A stretch of DNA of 64,000 bases, from positions 682,001 to 746,000 of the forward strand of contig NZ_CAXIED010000001.1 of the NCBI RefSeq assembly GCF_964023145.1, written 5' to 3'. The stretch's first letter is position 1. The number at the start of each line of letters is the position of its first letter. A model generated the notes under the pieces. That model saw nothing but the letters and a program-made list of their open reading frames with translations. It searched no databases and was not told where the DNA came from. Below, one piece after another: positions 8,241 through 16,405 of this stretch. The position numbers and the translations under genes are program-made. This DNA is from Chlamydia sp. BM-2023 (GTDB lineage: Bacteria > Chlamydiota > Chlamydiia > Chlamydiales > Chlamydiaceae).

Positions 8241-9425
8241 ATGAGTTCATCTATTCAAGGGAGCGGGAGTGGACAACCTCCTTGGAACGACGGTATCGAT
8301 AGTCGTAATGATGCTAGAGGCGAAGGCGATGATGTTGACGTCAACAGTCGTGTTAGCGAAGAGGCCGGAGCTGTTTTTGATTCCCGTCAGGAAGGCATCT
8401 CTCAGCTAAATGCTTCCGAAGGCGCAAATAGCGATCTTCAAGGAAGAGTAGGAGCAGATCACGAAGAAGGGTTCATCAGACACTTGCTTAATAGAATACG
8501 TGCTGTCGTGTCTCGGATGTGGGGTAGAGGATCGCGTTCCTATGGACAACGGGCAGAAGTTGAGGTTGCCTCAAGAAGCTGCGCAGAATTCATTAGAGAA
8601 TCCGAACAGCCTCAAGAGGCTGTTGAGCAGGCTCGCCAGCTCTCTCCCCAAATGGGTGGATGCCTAGCGTCAGTGCGAAAGTTTTTCCAAAGAGTATTTA
8701 AAAACTTGTGTTGCTGCTGCGTTGCTAAACGTGAAAAAGTTGATCATATAAATTTCCAGGGTGTTGATCCTCAGGGTCCTGAGGGGTCCATGGCTCTTGC
8801 AATAATGTTGCGAATGACATGTAAATGGGCCGCTAACGATGAAATAAACTTTCAAATAGGCCGGGGCAAGAGTGGGCTAACCATGGAAATAGATGCTAGG
8901 CCCCTGGGCGCTATTGAAGGGAGTGGCGACGCTGTGAAAATTCTTTCCGGTCTTGTTGGTGGGAAGATTAAAGCAGATGACCTAGCAACAACACGAGGAC
9001 TAGCAAAACTTGCTTCTCTATCTCATAGTACTGGGTTTCATTGCGAAAAACATATTAAGGATCTCGCCCGTAAGGATAGACGCCATGATTATGGGCCTAT
9101 TCTGGCGGCAGGAAAACAGATCGATGCTATGGCAAAGCATGGTCCCGAAGGCGTACGAGATGCTAGACAGCTTTTAACTTCAATACGTGTCGGCTATTCT
9201 CAAGTACTGGGACAGACTCTAGGCTTTTGGTTGGACTCCATGAGAACAGGAACATTGAACTTAGACTACGATATGGTTACTAATGTGGTGGAGACAAATC
9301 TTCCTATATTACAGGAAGCTCGTGAGACAGATCCTAAGCATTACGAAGAGTTGGTGAATGAGTTAGTCCTAAATTGTTTTTTATCTGCAGTAGGGAATGG
9401 TAATCAAAATCCAGATAGAGGATAG
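8241..9425 (+). CDS. TmeB-like (CT695-type) putative secreted effector
   Basis: A 394-residue protein starting 12 bases after the TmeA-like gene with a strong GGGGAGG ribosome site, so the pair is an operon. The first 75 residues are polar, acidic and low in complexity. A basic amphipathic segment lies at about 78-98. A second at 142-156 runs into four consecutive cysteines at 157-160. The rest (175-394) is probably a folded helical domain I cannot name. Position matches TmeB (CT695), a secreted membrane-associated protein. I infer type III secretion. Sequence identity to TmeB cannot be judged here. Confidence 0.55.
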   Translation: MSSSIQGSGSGQPPWNDGIDSRNDARGEGDDVDVNSRVSEEAGAVFDSRQEGISQLNASEGANSDLQGRVGADHEEGFIRHLLNRIRAVVSRMWGRGSRSYGQRAEVEVASRSCAEFIRESEQPQEAVEQARQLSPQMGGCLASVRKFFQRVFKNLCCCCVAKREKVDHINFQGVDPQGPEGSMALAIMLRMTCKWAANDEINFQIGRGKSGLTMEIDARPLGAIEGSGDAVKILSGLVGGKIKADDLATTRGLAKLASLSHSTGFHCEKHIKDLARKDRRHDYGPILAAGKQIDAMAKHGPEGVRDARQLLTSIRVGYSQVLGQTLGFWLDSMRTGTLNLDYDMVTNVVETNLPILQEARETDPKHYEELVNELVLNCFLSAVGNGNQNPDRG

Positions 9426-9477
9426 ATAAAGAAAAACCAGTCTTGGAAGAATCTAAGAGGGCAGAAAAACATTATTT

Positions 9478-9507
9478 TTAGTAATGAAAAAAACAAAGCA
9501 TTACTAA
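9478..9507. repeat. Perfect inverted repeat after the effector operon
   Basis: TTAGTAATG (9478-9486) pairs with CATTACTAA (9499-9507) across a 12-base A-rich loop. On the plus strand no T-run follows, so it is not a classical terminator. It lies 53 bases after the TmeB-like stop. Confidence 0.5.
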
Positions 9508-9556
9508 TGTGAAGTTACATTTTAAAAATAAAAATAATGCAATAATACTTCTCTCT

Positions 9557-9595
9557 AGAGAATAAGCAAAAAAAATACCTTTAGGCTTATTCTCT
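9557..9595 (+). promoter_or_regulatory. Hairpin abutting the start codon of the next gene
   Basis: AGAGAATAAGC (9557-9567) and GCTTATTCTCT (9585-9595) form a perfect 11-base-pair stem with a 17-base loop. The stem ends three bases before the ATG at 9599. The space where a ribosome-binding site would lie is inside the 3' arm and has no Shine-Dalgarno sequence. It may control translation, or terminate upstream transcription. Confidence 0.5.
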
Positions 9596-9598
9596 CCT

Positions 9599-10753
9599 AT
9601 GATGTTGGATTTGCGGTTTTCTATAGACTATTACTTACGCGTTGTGGAATTGGCAATTCGCGACGGATCTCGTATTCTTGTTTATAATAAAAAACAGTTT
9701 CTCTTAGAGGCATGGCCTGCAAATCTTCCTCTTTCTGATGAGCAAGATGCTCTAAAAGCCACGGTTCAACAGGCTATTCAAGAAATTTTCTCCAGGTCGG
9801 TAATCTCCTATTCAGTGTCGGGAAGGCTTCTTTCCATTATTGAAATGCGTTTGCGTCAAGAGTCCCCGCAAACACGCCCAATCTATAGGATTTTTTTCAG
9901 AGAAACCTTCCTGAGGAAAAAAGCCATTGTCAATAAGCTTCTCACCTTAAAAAATATCATTTTTCTTGAGAGGCAAAAACCTCTAAATAAAATTTCTCAT
10001 GTTGCAAGTTCCGTATTCACAAAAGAAAAAAATAACTTTTCTTCCTGGGAAGACTTTACTCATGACATTAAAATTCCTAAGGAAAATATAGAGATAAGCT
10101 CTTCAGTAAAAGAAGGTATGGCTGCGGAATCCTCTTCTCAGGTGATTATGGAGGCCTTAATGACTTTCTTAGAAAACCGCTCTGCTTATCTTCCGTTAAG
10201 TCTAGAACTTCTCGATCAGTTTCTTTCCGAAAAGGTTAGCGCTTTGCAAACCTTATCAGCGAGAAACCTCCAACTATTGTCCGAACTAAAGGATCTATAC
10301 TCCTATAGCCGTGAGGATTTTCAAGCCGTTATTGGGGGAATCCTTACGGATTCCCTCCCTGAAATTCTTGTGAATTCATTAGTGGGTTCTCAGATACTCA
10401 CGACACAAGGAAAAGCTATGGTACATGAATGGCAAGAATCCTCAGCACAGTTTCCTCAGGACATCGCCTTGTCTCAAGGTTTCCTAGCGGAAATTCTTCG
10501 CCGCATTCTTTCCGAAGATTTAAAAACACTAGTCGCAACTACGAATGATGCTACCCCAGAGCAAATCGGGAGTATGTACAGCATTCGTGATACCAGCCCT
10601 AACCTATGGATGAAAATGATGAGAATACTACTCATGCGCTGGCTGTTAGATTGCGACGATAAGGTGTACTCTCTATTGAAAAAAAGTATTAACTACTACA
10701 CCCCTCACCCTACATTCTGGCAGCAGATCGTCTGTATGTTTAAAAAATTCTAA
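9599..10753 (+). CDS. Chlamydial hypothetical protein (possible CT696 counterpart)
   Basis: A 384-residue, mainly helical protein with no signal peptide, membrane helix or enzyme motif that I can see. It follows the TmeA/TmeB-like pair in the place where I recall CT696 in C. trachomatis, but I cannot confirm homology. The start is an ATGATG pair. An in-frame stop at 9563 excludes any upstream extension, although no Shine-Dalgarno sequence is present. It is separated from the effector operon by 173 bases containing two inverted repeats, so it may be expressed separately. Function unknown. Confidence 0.65.
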   Translation: MMLDLRFSIDYYLRVVELAIRDGSRILVYNKKQFLLEAWPANLPLSDEQDALKATVQQAIQEIFSRSVISYSVSGRLLSIIEMRLRQESPQTRPIYRIFFRETFLRKKAIVNKLLTLKNIIFLERQKPLNKISHVASSVFTKEKNNFSSWEDFTHDIKIPKENIEISSSVKEGMAAESSSQVIMEALMTFLENRSAYLPLSLELLDQFLSEKVSALQTLSARNLQLLSELKDLYSYSREDFQAVIGGILTDSLPEILVNSLVGSQILTTQGKAMVHEWQESSAQFPQDIALSQGFLAEILRRILSEDLKTLVATTNDATPEQIGSMYSIRDTSPNLWMKMMRILLMRWLLDCDDKVYSLLKKSINYYTPHPTFWQQIVCMFKKF

Positions 10754-10850
10754 ATATCTTTTTATAAGTTAATTTTTATTGTTTTTAGGGATGCATTTTT
10801 AGGGATATTTTTTCTTTTAAGGAATTTTCAAAGGAAAATAACGTAAAAAG

Positions 10851-11990
10851 TTGTATACTCCTTTCGTTATGGTTCCTTTTCGTTTACATCATTTATATTC
10901 TTTGCTCAACGCTCTTTACTCCACTCCTATAGGTGAAGCAAATCGTTTAGCATTATATTTTAAACAGCACCGTTCTTTAGGATCTAAAGATCGTCAGTGG
11001 ATTAGCACACGCTTTTTTTCTATTCTTCGTCATCGGAGATTATTAGAAGCTTTGATCATTCGCGATAATCAAGAGGTTACCTCAGAAACCTTAGTAGCTA
11101 AGGTAGAAGAGGGAGTCTTAGAAGATATCGAGCAATATCAAGATATACCCTGGCCGGTACGCTACTCGATATCCGATGATCTCGCCGAATGCTTGACAGA
11201 AGACTATGGTCAGGAAAAAGCTAAAGAATTTTCAGAAATTTTTCTTAAAGAAGCTCCTATTTCCATTCGTGTAAATACAAAACGAATATCCGTAGAAGAA
11301 CTTCAAAAGAGTTTGGAGTATCCTTGTGAGCCGGGAGAAGTTCCAGGATCGCTGCGTTTTTCGAAGCGTTACCCCCTGCAACATAGCCCAGCATTTCATA
11401 GAGGGCTCTTTGAAATTCAAGACGAATCTTCTCAGAAAATTACCCTAGACGTTCCCTTAAATAAAAAAGACCGTATTTTAGATTTTTGTGCAGGGGCCGG
11501 AGGGAAAAGTCTTGTTTTTGCCGAGAAGGCGCATCACGTTGTTTTGCATGATAGTCGTAAAGAAGTGCTAGAAGAAGCAAAACAACGCCTCCGCAGAGCA
11601 GGAGCAAGAAACTTCTCAATAGGAGAGCAACACCTCAGAAAAAATAGCTTTTCTGTTGTGGTGGTTGATGCCCCTTGTTCGGGAACTGGGGTATTTCGCC
11701 GTCATCCAGAAAAGAAAAGCCAATTTTCTAAAAAGCTTCTCGCAACATATTCTGTAGTGCAAAGAAAAATTCTTAGAGAAGCGAGCAACTACGTAAAGCC
11801 GGGGGGACGCCTCGTCTATATTACCTGCTCATTGCTTTCTGCAGAAAATGAAAAGCAAGTTGCTTTTATGAAGTCTTTGGGGTGGGAAGAAGAACGCCAT
11901 ACCCACGTTGCTGTATCACCGGAAGGCGGAGATGGTTTTTTTGCTGCCCATTTTATCCGCAGTGAAAAAAACAGTACCCCAGCCGTTTAA
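10851..11990 (+). CDS. fmu: RNA cytosine-5 methyltransferase, RsmB/Fmu (NSUN) family
   Basis: SAM-dependent enzyme that makes 5-methylcytosine in RNA, most likely 16S rRNA. The 379 residues have a NusB-like N-terminal region, then the Rossmann methyltransferase. Its SAM-binding loop is LDFCAGAGGKS, the motif IV cysteine lies in DAPCSGTG, and the catalytic cysteine in ITCSLLSAENE. Start is ambiguous: TTG at 10851 has AAGGAAA about 13 bases upstream, while ATG at 10869 (protein beginning MVPFRLHHL) lacks a ribosome site but suits the family. The end overlaps the convergent next gene by 4 bases. Confidence 0.87.
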   Translation: MYTPFVMVPFRLHHLYSLLNALYSTPIGEANRLALYFKQHRSLGSKDRQWISTRFFSILRHRRLLEALIIRDNQEVTSETLVAKVEEGVLEDIEQYQDIPWPVRYSISDDLAECLTEDYGQEKAKEFSEIFLKEAPISIRVNTKRISVEELQKSLEYPCEPGEVPGSLRFSKRYPLQHSPAFHRGLFEIQDESSQKITLDVPLNKKDRILDFCAGAGGKSLVFAEKAHHVVLHDSRKEVLEEAKQRLRRAGARNFSIGEQHLRKNSFSVVVVDAPCSGTGVFRRHPEKKSQFSKKLLATYSVVQRKILREASNYVKPGGRLVYITCSLLSAENEKQVAFMKSLGWEEERHTHVAVSPEGGDGFFAAHFIRSEKNSTPAV

Positions 11991-12352
11991 GTTGTTGGCA
12001 TGCTCATAGTAAGAGTTACTACTCTATGTTTGATAACAATTATTAGGAGATTGTGACACTCCCCGGAAGTCTCAGGAAATTTTTCAAACTGTAATAAGAT
12101 ATTCAAGAGATGAAAAGGGTCGTTCCAAATTTCAGGACGTCGTAGGGCAGCTATTACCTGTCTTAAAAAGTAGTTATGCTGCTCTTCTTTTATCACTTTA
12201 GGATCTTTCCAAAAGCTCCATGACACCTTTGTTTCCTGTTTTTGAGAAATAGATTGAGGTATGAATATCGGGGAGAACTCACCCTCTCCGTAAACTCCTA
12301 TCATGGGTAAAAACATACAAGTAAGTAAGCCCAGTACTAGATGTTTGCGCAT
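11987..12352 (-). CDS. Small exported hypothetical protein (CT552 position)
   Basis: A 121-residue protein with a clear Sec-type signal sequence (MRKHLVLGLLTCMFLP then a small-residue region near 20-23). The mature part is short, with aromatic and basic residues, and has no motif I recognise. It lies downstream of dacF on the same strand with an 84-base gap, so it may share its transcript. The last four bases are shared with the convergent methyltransferase gene. Confidence 0.6.
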   Translation of the reverse strand: MRKHLVLGLLTCMFLPMIGVYGEGEFSPIFIPQSISQKQETKVSWSFWKDPKVIKEEQHNYFLRQVIAALRRPEIWNDPFHLLNILLQFEKFPETSGECHNLLIIVIKHRVVTLTMSMPTT

Positions 12353-12436
12353 AATTTTCCTATATATCCCAGTAATACTTAAATAGTTTATTGGAAATAT
12401 AGGTTTTATATAAGTTAAAAGAAAAATTAGTAGTTT

Positions 12437-13735
12437 CTAGTAATATCTAGAAGTTTTTCTTTTATTGCTACGCACTTTTCTATAGTACAATAGCAACAAC
12501 GTAAGAACAATATACGTTCTATAGGAAGTAAATATTCGCTTAAAACGAAAACGTATTTGTTGAAAGATAGAAGGTTCTATTGTTTCAGAGGCATATAAAG
12601 GCTCTGAGCGCACTTCTTCTCCCGAGGTGTTGTAAAATACCCATTGGCCAAGAAGATCTCCCTGGTGGATAGGAAAGGATGTTGCATGGGGAACAAATAC
12701 AATAGAGCACAACTCCTCTCCCTCGGAAGCATAAAAATCATAGTATACCCCATCAAGTAAAGGAATGGTGACCTTTCCTAAATCTCCAAGAGGAAGAGGG
12801 TATTTTTCTGTTGGGGGAATAAGATATCTTCTAAGAGGGCGCTCATTAAAAATTCTTTCGCACAAAGTCTTAACATCTTGATAAAGCTTTACCATGGAAG
12901 GATAGCCCGTAGCAATCGTTATAATGGGGCGATCCCGTTTTTTTGCTGCAAAAATGAGGTTTTTCCCTGCATCTTTTGTGCTTCCCGTTTTCCCGCCTAA
13001 AACAGGAGAATAATAATAGGGAGATGTTGAAACAATCAGCTTGTTTGTCGTCGCCAAAGTCCTTTCAGGGCTTAGATTGGTAGGAGACATTTTATAGCTA
13101 GTCGTATGAATAACCTGACGAAATAAAGGTTCTTTTAAACCCTCACGCATCATGCAGGTTAAATCCCGAGCTGTTGTGTAATGATTAGGGTGGTGCAAAC
13201 CATGGGGATTATTAAAATGAGTCCCCCTACAGCCAATTTCTTTTAGGAATACATTCAGCTGCTTCATAAATTCTGGCACCGACCCCGAACTAGCTATAGC
13301 TAGGGTATTAGCAGCGTCGTTTGCTGAACATATCAATAACGCATGAAATAAATCCCACCCAGAAACCTCCTCCTTATTTTGTAACTGTATCGTTACACCA
13401 TCAGTTTCTAACCAATGAGGAGGACTTCGATAACCCGACTGTTTTTTTGCCTGGGGAGTAATAGAGGCTATCGCTTCTTGTTTTACTGTGACGAAACGAC
13501 CTAAAACTTCAGGATGCTTACGTAAAATAAACAATGCTGTGGCTATCTTAGTCATGCTCGCAGGATAGATCCTTGTGTCTATATCTTTAGAGTACAATAC
13601 CTTGCCAGTTTCCACTTGTACAATAGCAGCTGAAGTGCCCACCATTTCAGGAAAAGAAATCTCGGCATATGAAGATAGTGTAAATAAACACGCAAGAAAA
13701 CTCATCAGTCCATATCTGGGAAAAACTCTAATCAT
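12437..13735 (-). CDS. dacF: D-alanyl-D-alanine carboxypeptidase (DacF, penicillin-binding protein)
   Basis: Periplasmic serine carboxypeptidase that trims the terminal D-alanine of peptidoglycan stems. The 432 residues have an N-terminal signal sequence (about 1-24). The three active-site motifs are SMTK at 60-63, SAN in LICSANDAAN, and KTGS in GGKTGSTKDAG. A hydrophobic segment close to the C terminus (TYIVLTLLLLYY) followed by basic residues anchors it to the inner membrane. Chlamydiae make a reduced peptidoglycan at division, which fits its retention. Confidence 0.92.
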   Translation of the reverse strand: MIRVFPRYGLMSFLACLFTLSSYAEISFPEMVGTSAAIVQVETGKVLYSKDIDTRIYPASMTKIATALFILRKHPEVLGRFVTVKQEAIASITPQAKKQSGYRSPPHWLETDGVTIQLQNKEEVSGWDLFHALLICSANDAANTLAIASSGSVPEFMKQLNVFLKEIGCRGTHFNNPHGLHHPNHYTTARDLTCMMREGLKEPLFRQVIHTTSYKMSPTNLSPERTLATTNKLIVSTSPYYYSPVLGGKTGSTKDAGKNLIFAAKKRDRPIITIATGYPSMVKLYQDVKTLCERIFNERPLRRYLIPPTEKYPLPLGDLGKVTIPLLDGVYYDFYASEGEELCSIVFVPHATSFPIHQGDLLGQWVFYNTSGEEVRSEPLYASETIEPSIFQQIRFRFKRIFTSYRTYIVLTLLLLYYRKVRSNKRKTSRYY

Positions 13736-13845
13736 GTTATGGATTTTGATAGCTTGTTACTTAAGTTTAATTTTTGAAAGATGTCTGAGAAAGCTCTTGA
13801 CGCCCCTTAAAATAAAGAATTACCATGAATGAGAGGGAAAACGCT

Positions 13846-14268
13846 ATGAGTTTAGATTTTTTAGAAGAATTTTACCGTCGTTCTATTTGTAATAAAGGAG
13901 CAGCGTTTCCTGAGGGCTTTATGGATATCGCCGATGTCCTGTCTCATACTACGCCAGAACTTAAAATCGACCCTGATAGCGACCGTCCTGCTAATGACTT
14001 TATTATTGCAGAATCCGCAGATAAACTCACTTTATTTAATGCCGATTTTGCCGTTTGGTTAGTTCCTGAGCTTGTCCAAGGGGAAACAGTCACTCGTGGG
14101 TATATTGCACTATATCGCTCAGGGGGAGCCTACACTCCAGAATTGGCATTTCAAGCTTCTGGAGAATACAACCAGTCAGCTCTAATTCTTGAAGCTCTTC
14201 AGCTATACTTACAAGATATAAAAGATACAGAAAGTGTCTTACGCTCTTTCCGCTTTAATCAGGAATAA
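13846..14268 (+). CDS. Chlamydial hypothetical protein (CT550 position)
   Basis: A cytoplasmic-looking protein of 140 residues with no signal, membrane helix or enzyme motif I recognise. I chose ATG 13846 because GAGAGGGA lies 7 bases upstream. An in-frame ATG at 13825 would add seven residues but has no ribosome site. It is divergent from dacF and ends one base from the convergent rsbW. Confidence 0.65.
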   Translation: MSLDFLEEFYRRSICNKGAAFPEGFMDIADVLSHTTPELKIDPDSDRPANDFIIAESADKLTLFNADFAVWLVPELVQGETVTRGYIALYRSGGAYTPELAFQASGEYNQSALILEALQLYLQDIKDTESVLRSFRFNQE

Positions 14269-14269
14269 T

Positions 14270-14713
14270 TCAGCTGTTATGAATTTTTAGATGAATGATA
14301 TTGGCATCTCCATAGCGTTCATACTGAAATTCATCCACAGAGTTTTTTGCTAGGAATATTCCCAAACCGCCGAGTTTTCTTTCGTCTAGAGGAATGTGCT
14401 CTTGAATATCAAGAGTCGCTGTTAGAGGATTAAAAGAAGGACCGTGATCCTTAATAGTTACCTGCAAAGCCTCTCTATCCCCATCACAACAAATAGTTAT
14501 AGTTCCTGGTGAGGGCGCTTCTTGATATGCATAGGAAATAATATTAACGAGGAGCTCTTCGCAGGCAAGTTCTAGTTTTAAAAGCTTCTCTTTAGGAAAG
14601 GTTTTTAGCTGCCCAGTTTCCTTAACGAAGTCTAGCATATTGTGAAGCTCACTAAGAAGTGCTGGGAAGACTGCTTCTCCGTTAGAAGAGGTCATAGTAT
14701 ACCTGTTGAACAA
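14270..14713 (-). CDS. rsbW: RsbW-type serine kinase / anti-sigma factor
   Basis: GHKL-fold ATPase of the RsbW/SpoIIAB family, which binds sigma or other partners and phosphorylates an RsbV antagonist. The 147 residues show the N box (CEELLVNIISYAYQ), the G1 box (DHGPSFNP) and the G2 box (GGLGIFLAKN). ATG 14713 gives the longest form. ATG 14695, preceded by CAGG, is an alternative six residues shorter. The start lies within the end of the upstream lipoprotein gene, so translation is coupled. No RsbV or RsbU gene is adjacent. Confidence 0.87.
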   Translation of the reverse strand: MFNRYTMTSSNGEAVFPALLSELHNMLDFVKETGQLKTFPKEKLLKLELACEELLVNIISYAYQEAPSPGTITICCDGDREALQVTIKDHGPSFNPLTATLDIQEHIPLDERKLGGLGIFLAKNSVDEFQYERYGDANIIHLKIHNS

Positions 14714-15281
14714 TAGTCTCAGCTAAATGAGCATACAACACACGCCAGGCGCTCTTTATAGCCTCATTATGCATTTCAAATTGACCTAAAGCAAACTGAT
14801 GAGCATTCACCACGCCTAAATCAGGTTCAAAATCAAAAGAGACTGATTTTCTAGATATACAGTCATTGACAATGACCTGTCCTGAGTGTCTGTCAATAAG
14901 TTGCACTTGCGCGGATAAAGATAAACGTCCCTCACTAGATACTATGAAGTGCTTCGGGGTCTTATCATCAATTTTATTTGGGGCATACGTAAAACCCGTA
15001 TTCTCGTCAACTTCATTCAGGAGTTTTACCTTGAGAAGATAGCGGGCGCAACTTTCTCCATTACGAACGGGCAACGAACGCTTCCCTAATTCATAAACAA
15101 TAGCTGACGTTAGCTGACCTAGATCATCTTTATCAATAGGGGCGAGATATACCCCCTCAGAACGCATAGATTTCCCTAAAGTAGATAATGCTTCCGAAGA
15201 GTTTACAATAGTATACCCACCGCATGAACACAGGCCCCAACCAGATAAACAAGAAAAGAAAAACAAAAGTACTATACGCAT
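14682..15281 (-). CDS. Lipoprotein, possibly LptE-like (CT548 position)
   Basis: A 199-residue exported protein. The hydrophobic N terminus ends in CSCGGY, giving a lipobox-like LCSC, so lipid attachment near Cys 20 is likely. The small size, the GY after the cysteine, and a mixed alpha/beta pattern recall LptE, the plug lipoprotein of the LPS translocon. That is a guess from layout, not a motif match. It sits 16 bases after the TPR gene and overlaps rsbW by 32 bases. Confidence 0.6.
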   Translation of the reverse strand: MRIVLLFFFSCLSGWGLCSCGGYTIVNSSEALSTLGKSMRSEGVYLAPIDKDDLGQLTSAIVYELGKRSLPVRNGESCARYLLKVKLLNEVDENTGFTYAPNKIDDKTPKHFIVSSEGRLSLSAQVQLIDRHSGQVIVNDCISRKSVSFDFEPDLGVVNAHQFALGQFEMHNEAIKSAWRVLYAHLAETIVQQVYYDLF

Positions 15282-15297
15282 AAGAAATATCTTAAAA

Positions 15298-16251
15298 CTA
15301 GGAATGTTTTGATATTCTATCTAGTCGTTTCATGCACTTGGCGACTAGGGAGGAGTCAGGATAATTGTCTATAGCTGTAGTATAGTAAATGGTTGCAGCA
15401 CTAGGCTTTTTCTTTTTCTCATAGAAGCGTCCCGTCATGTACAATCCAGAAGCATAATGCTCACACATAGCATGTACATTGGCGGAAACAGCACTGTTTA
15501 AAGGATGATTAGGATGCTGTTTTTGCATCGCCTCTTCATTAATCTTGGCTAGATTGAGATACTGCGCATTATGAGGCTCTTTTTGAGCTTGACTAAGATA
15601 AATTTCAGAAAGACGAACAAATGATTGCGGAGAGAGCGAGTGCTGGGGAAATTGTAATGTCAATTTTTTAAATGTTTTAATTGCCTCTGGGAGTTCTTTC
15701 TTTATAGTCAGTAAATTTCCCCTTAGATACAAAGCGTGAGCTCCTAAATCTTTATTAGGAAACGCTGTGAGTATCTCATCATAAATACGTAAAGCATCGT
15801 CATCGGCATTCACTAACTTCGGAAATCCTTCTAAAAGAAATACCCGCTTGCGTTTCCCTTTAGCAAAGCTTTGTGCTATAGCATACTTCATCTCAAATAA
15901 TTCTTCAGAATACTCGGCATTAGGAAGCTGCATATAAGCAGAAAATGCTTTGTCTGCTAAATCTGGCTGATCCTTATTAAAGTAACACACTCCCATTAAG
16001 TACAAAGCCTGAGCATATAAAGGGTCTTCAGGAAAGTGATGGGTAATCATCCCAAAACATAAAATAGCTTTGCGGTAACTTTGACTCTCTAAATTTCGGA
16101 TTCCTTCTGCAAGATATTCTTCAGGAGAATGTTTAGGTACAAACTTTTGAGGGGATAGCTTCCCAGAAAAAGGCTCAAAAGAAATCGGTCTGGCATGACA
16201 GACAGAAGTCAAAAGTAATACGGCAATTACAAACTGTAAAACAGATCTCAT
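15298..16251 (-). CDS. Exported TPR protein, BamD/YbgF-like (CT547 position)
   Basis: A 317-residue protein with a Sec signal (MRSVLQFVIAVLLLTSVCHA). It carries at least four tetratricopeptide-type units, for example around residues 58-90, 150-185, 190-220 and 280-310, with the recurring pattern of Tyr/Ala and Pro near unit ends. Periplasmic TPR proteins of this size include BamD, which helps fold outer-membrane proteins. It begins the minus-strand run leading to the LptE-like and RsbW genes, which supports an envelope role. Confidence 0.65.
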   Translation of the reverse strand: MRSVLQFVIAVLLLTSVCHARPISFEPFSGKLSPQKFVPKHSPEEYLAEGIRNLESQSYRKAILCFGMITHHFPEDPLYAQALYLMGVCYFNKDQPDLADKAFSAYMQLPNAEYSEELFEMKYAIAQSFAKGKRKRVFLLEGFPKLVNADDDALRIYDEILTAFPNKDLGAHALYLRGNLLTIKKELPEAIKTFKKLTLQFPQHSLSPQSFVRLSEIYLSQAQKEPHNAQYLNLAKINEEAMQKQHPNHPLNSAVSANVHAMCEHYASGLYMTGRFYEKKKKPSAATIYYTTAIDNYPDSSLVAKCMKRLDRISKHS

Positions 16252-16405
16252 AAACTCGGCATGAAGCTAAGATAACAAAATGTCATCATAAAAAAGAAAA
16301 AGAGAATTTGTCAAATCCGTTGTTTTTGTTTAGTTTAAAAAATATTATTTTTTTGTTTGATAAAACATTTTTTTATTTAGTAAAATAAATAAAAAGGTTT
16401 TTTTT

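Noticed and set aside
13575..13832. Plus-strand open frame of 85 codons over the start of dacF
   Set aside because: Opposite a well-supported enzyme gene and without a ribosome site.
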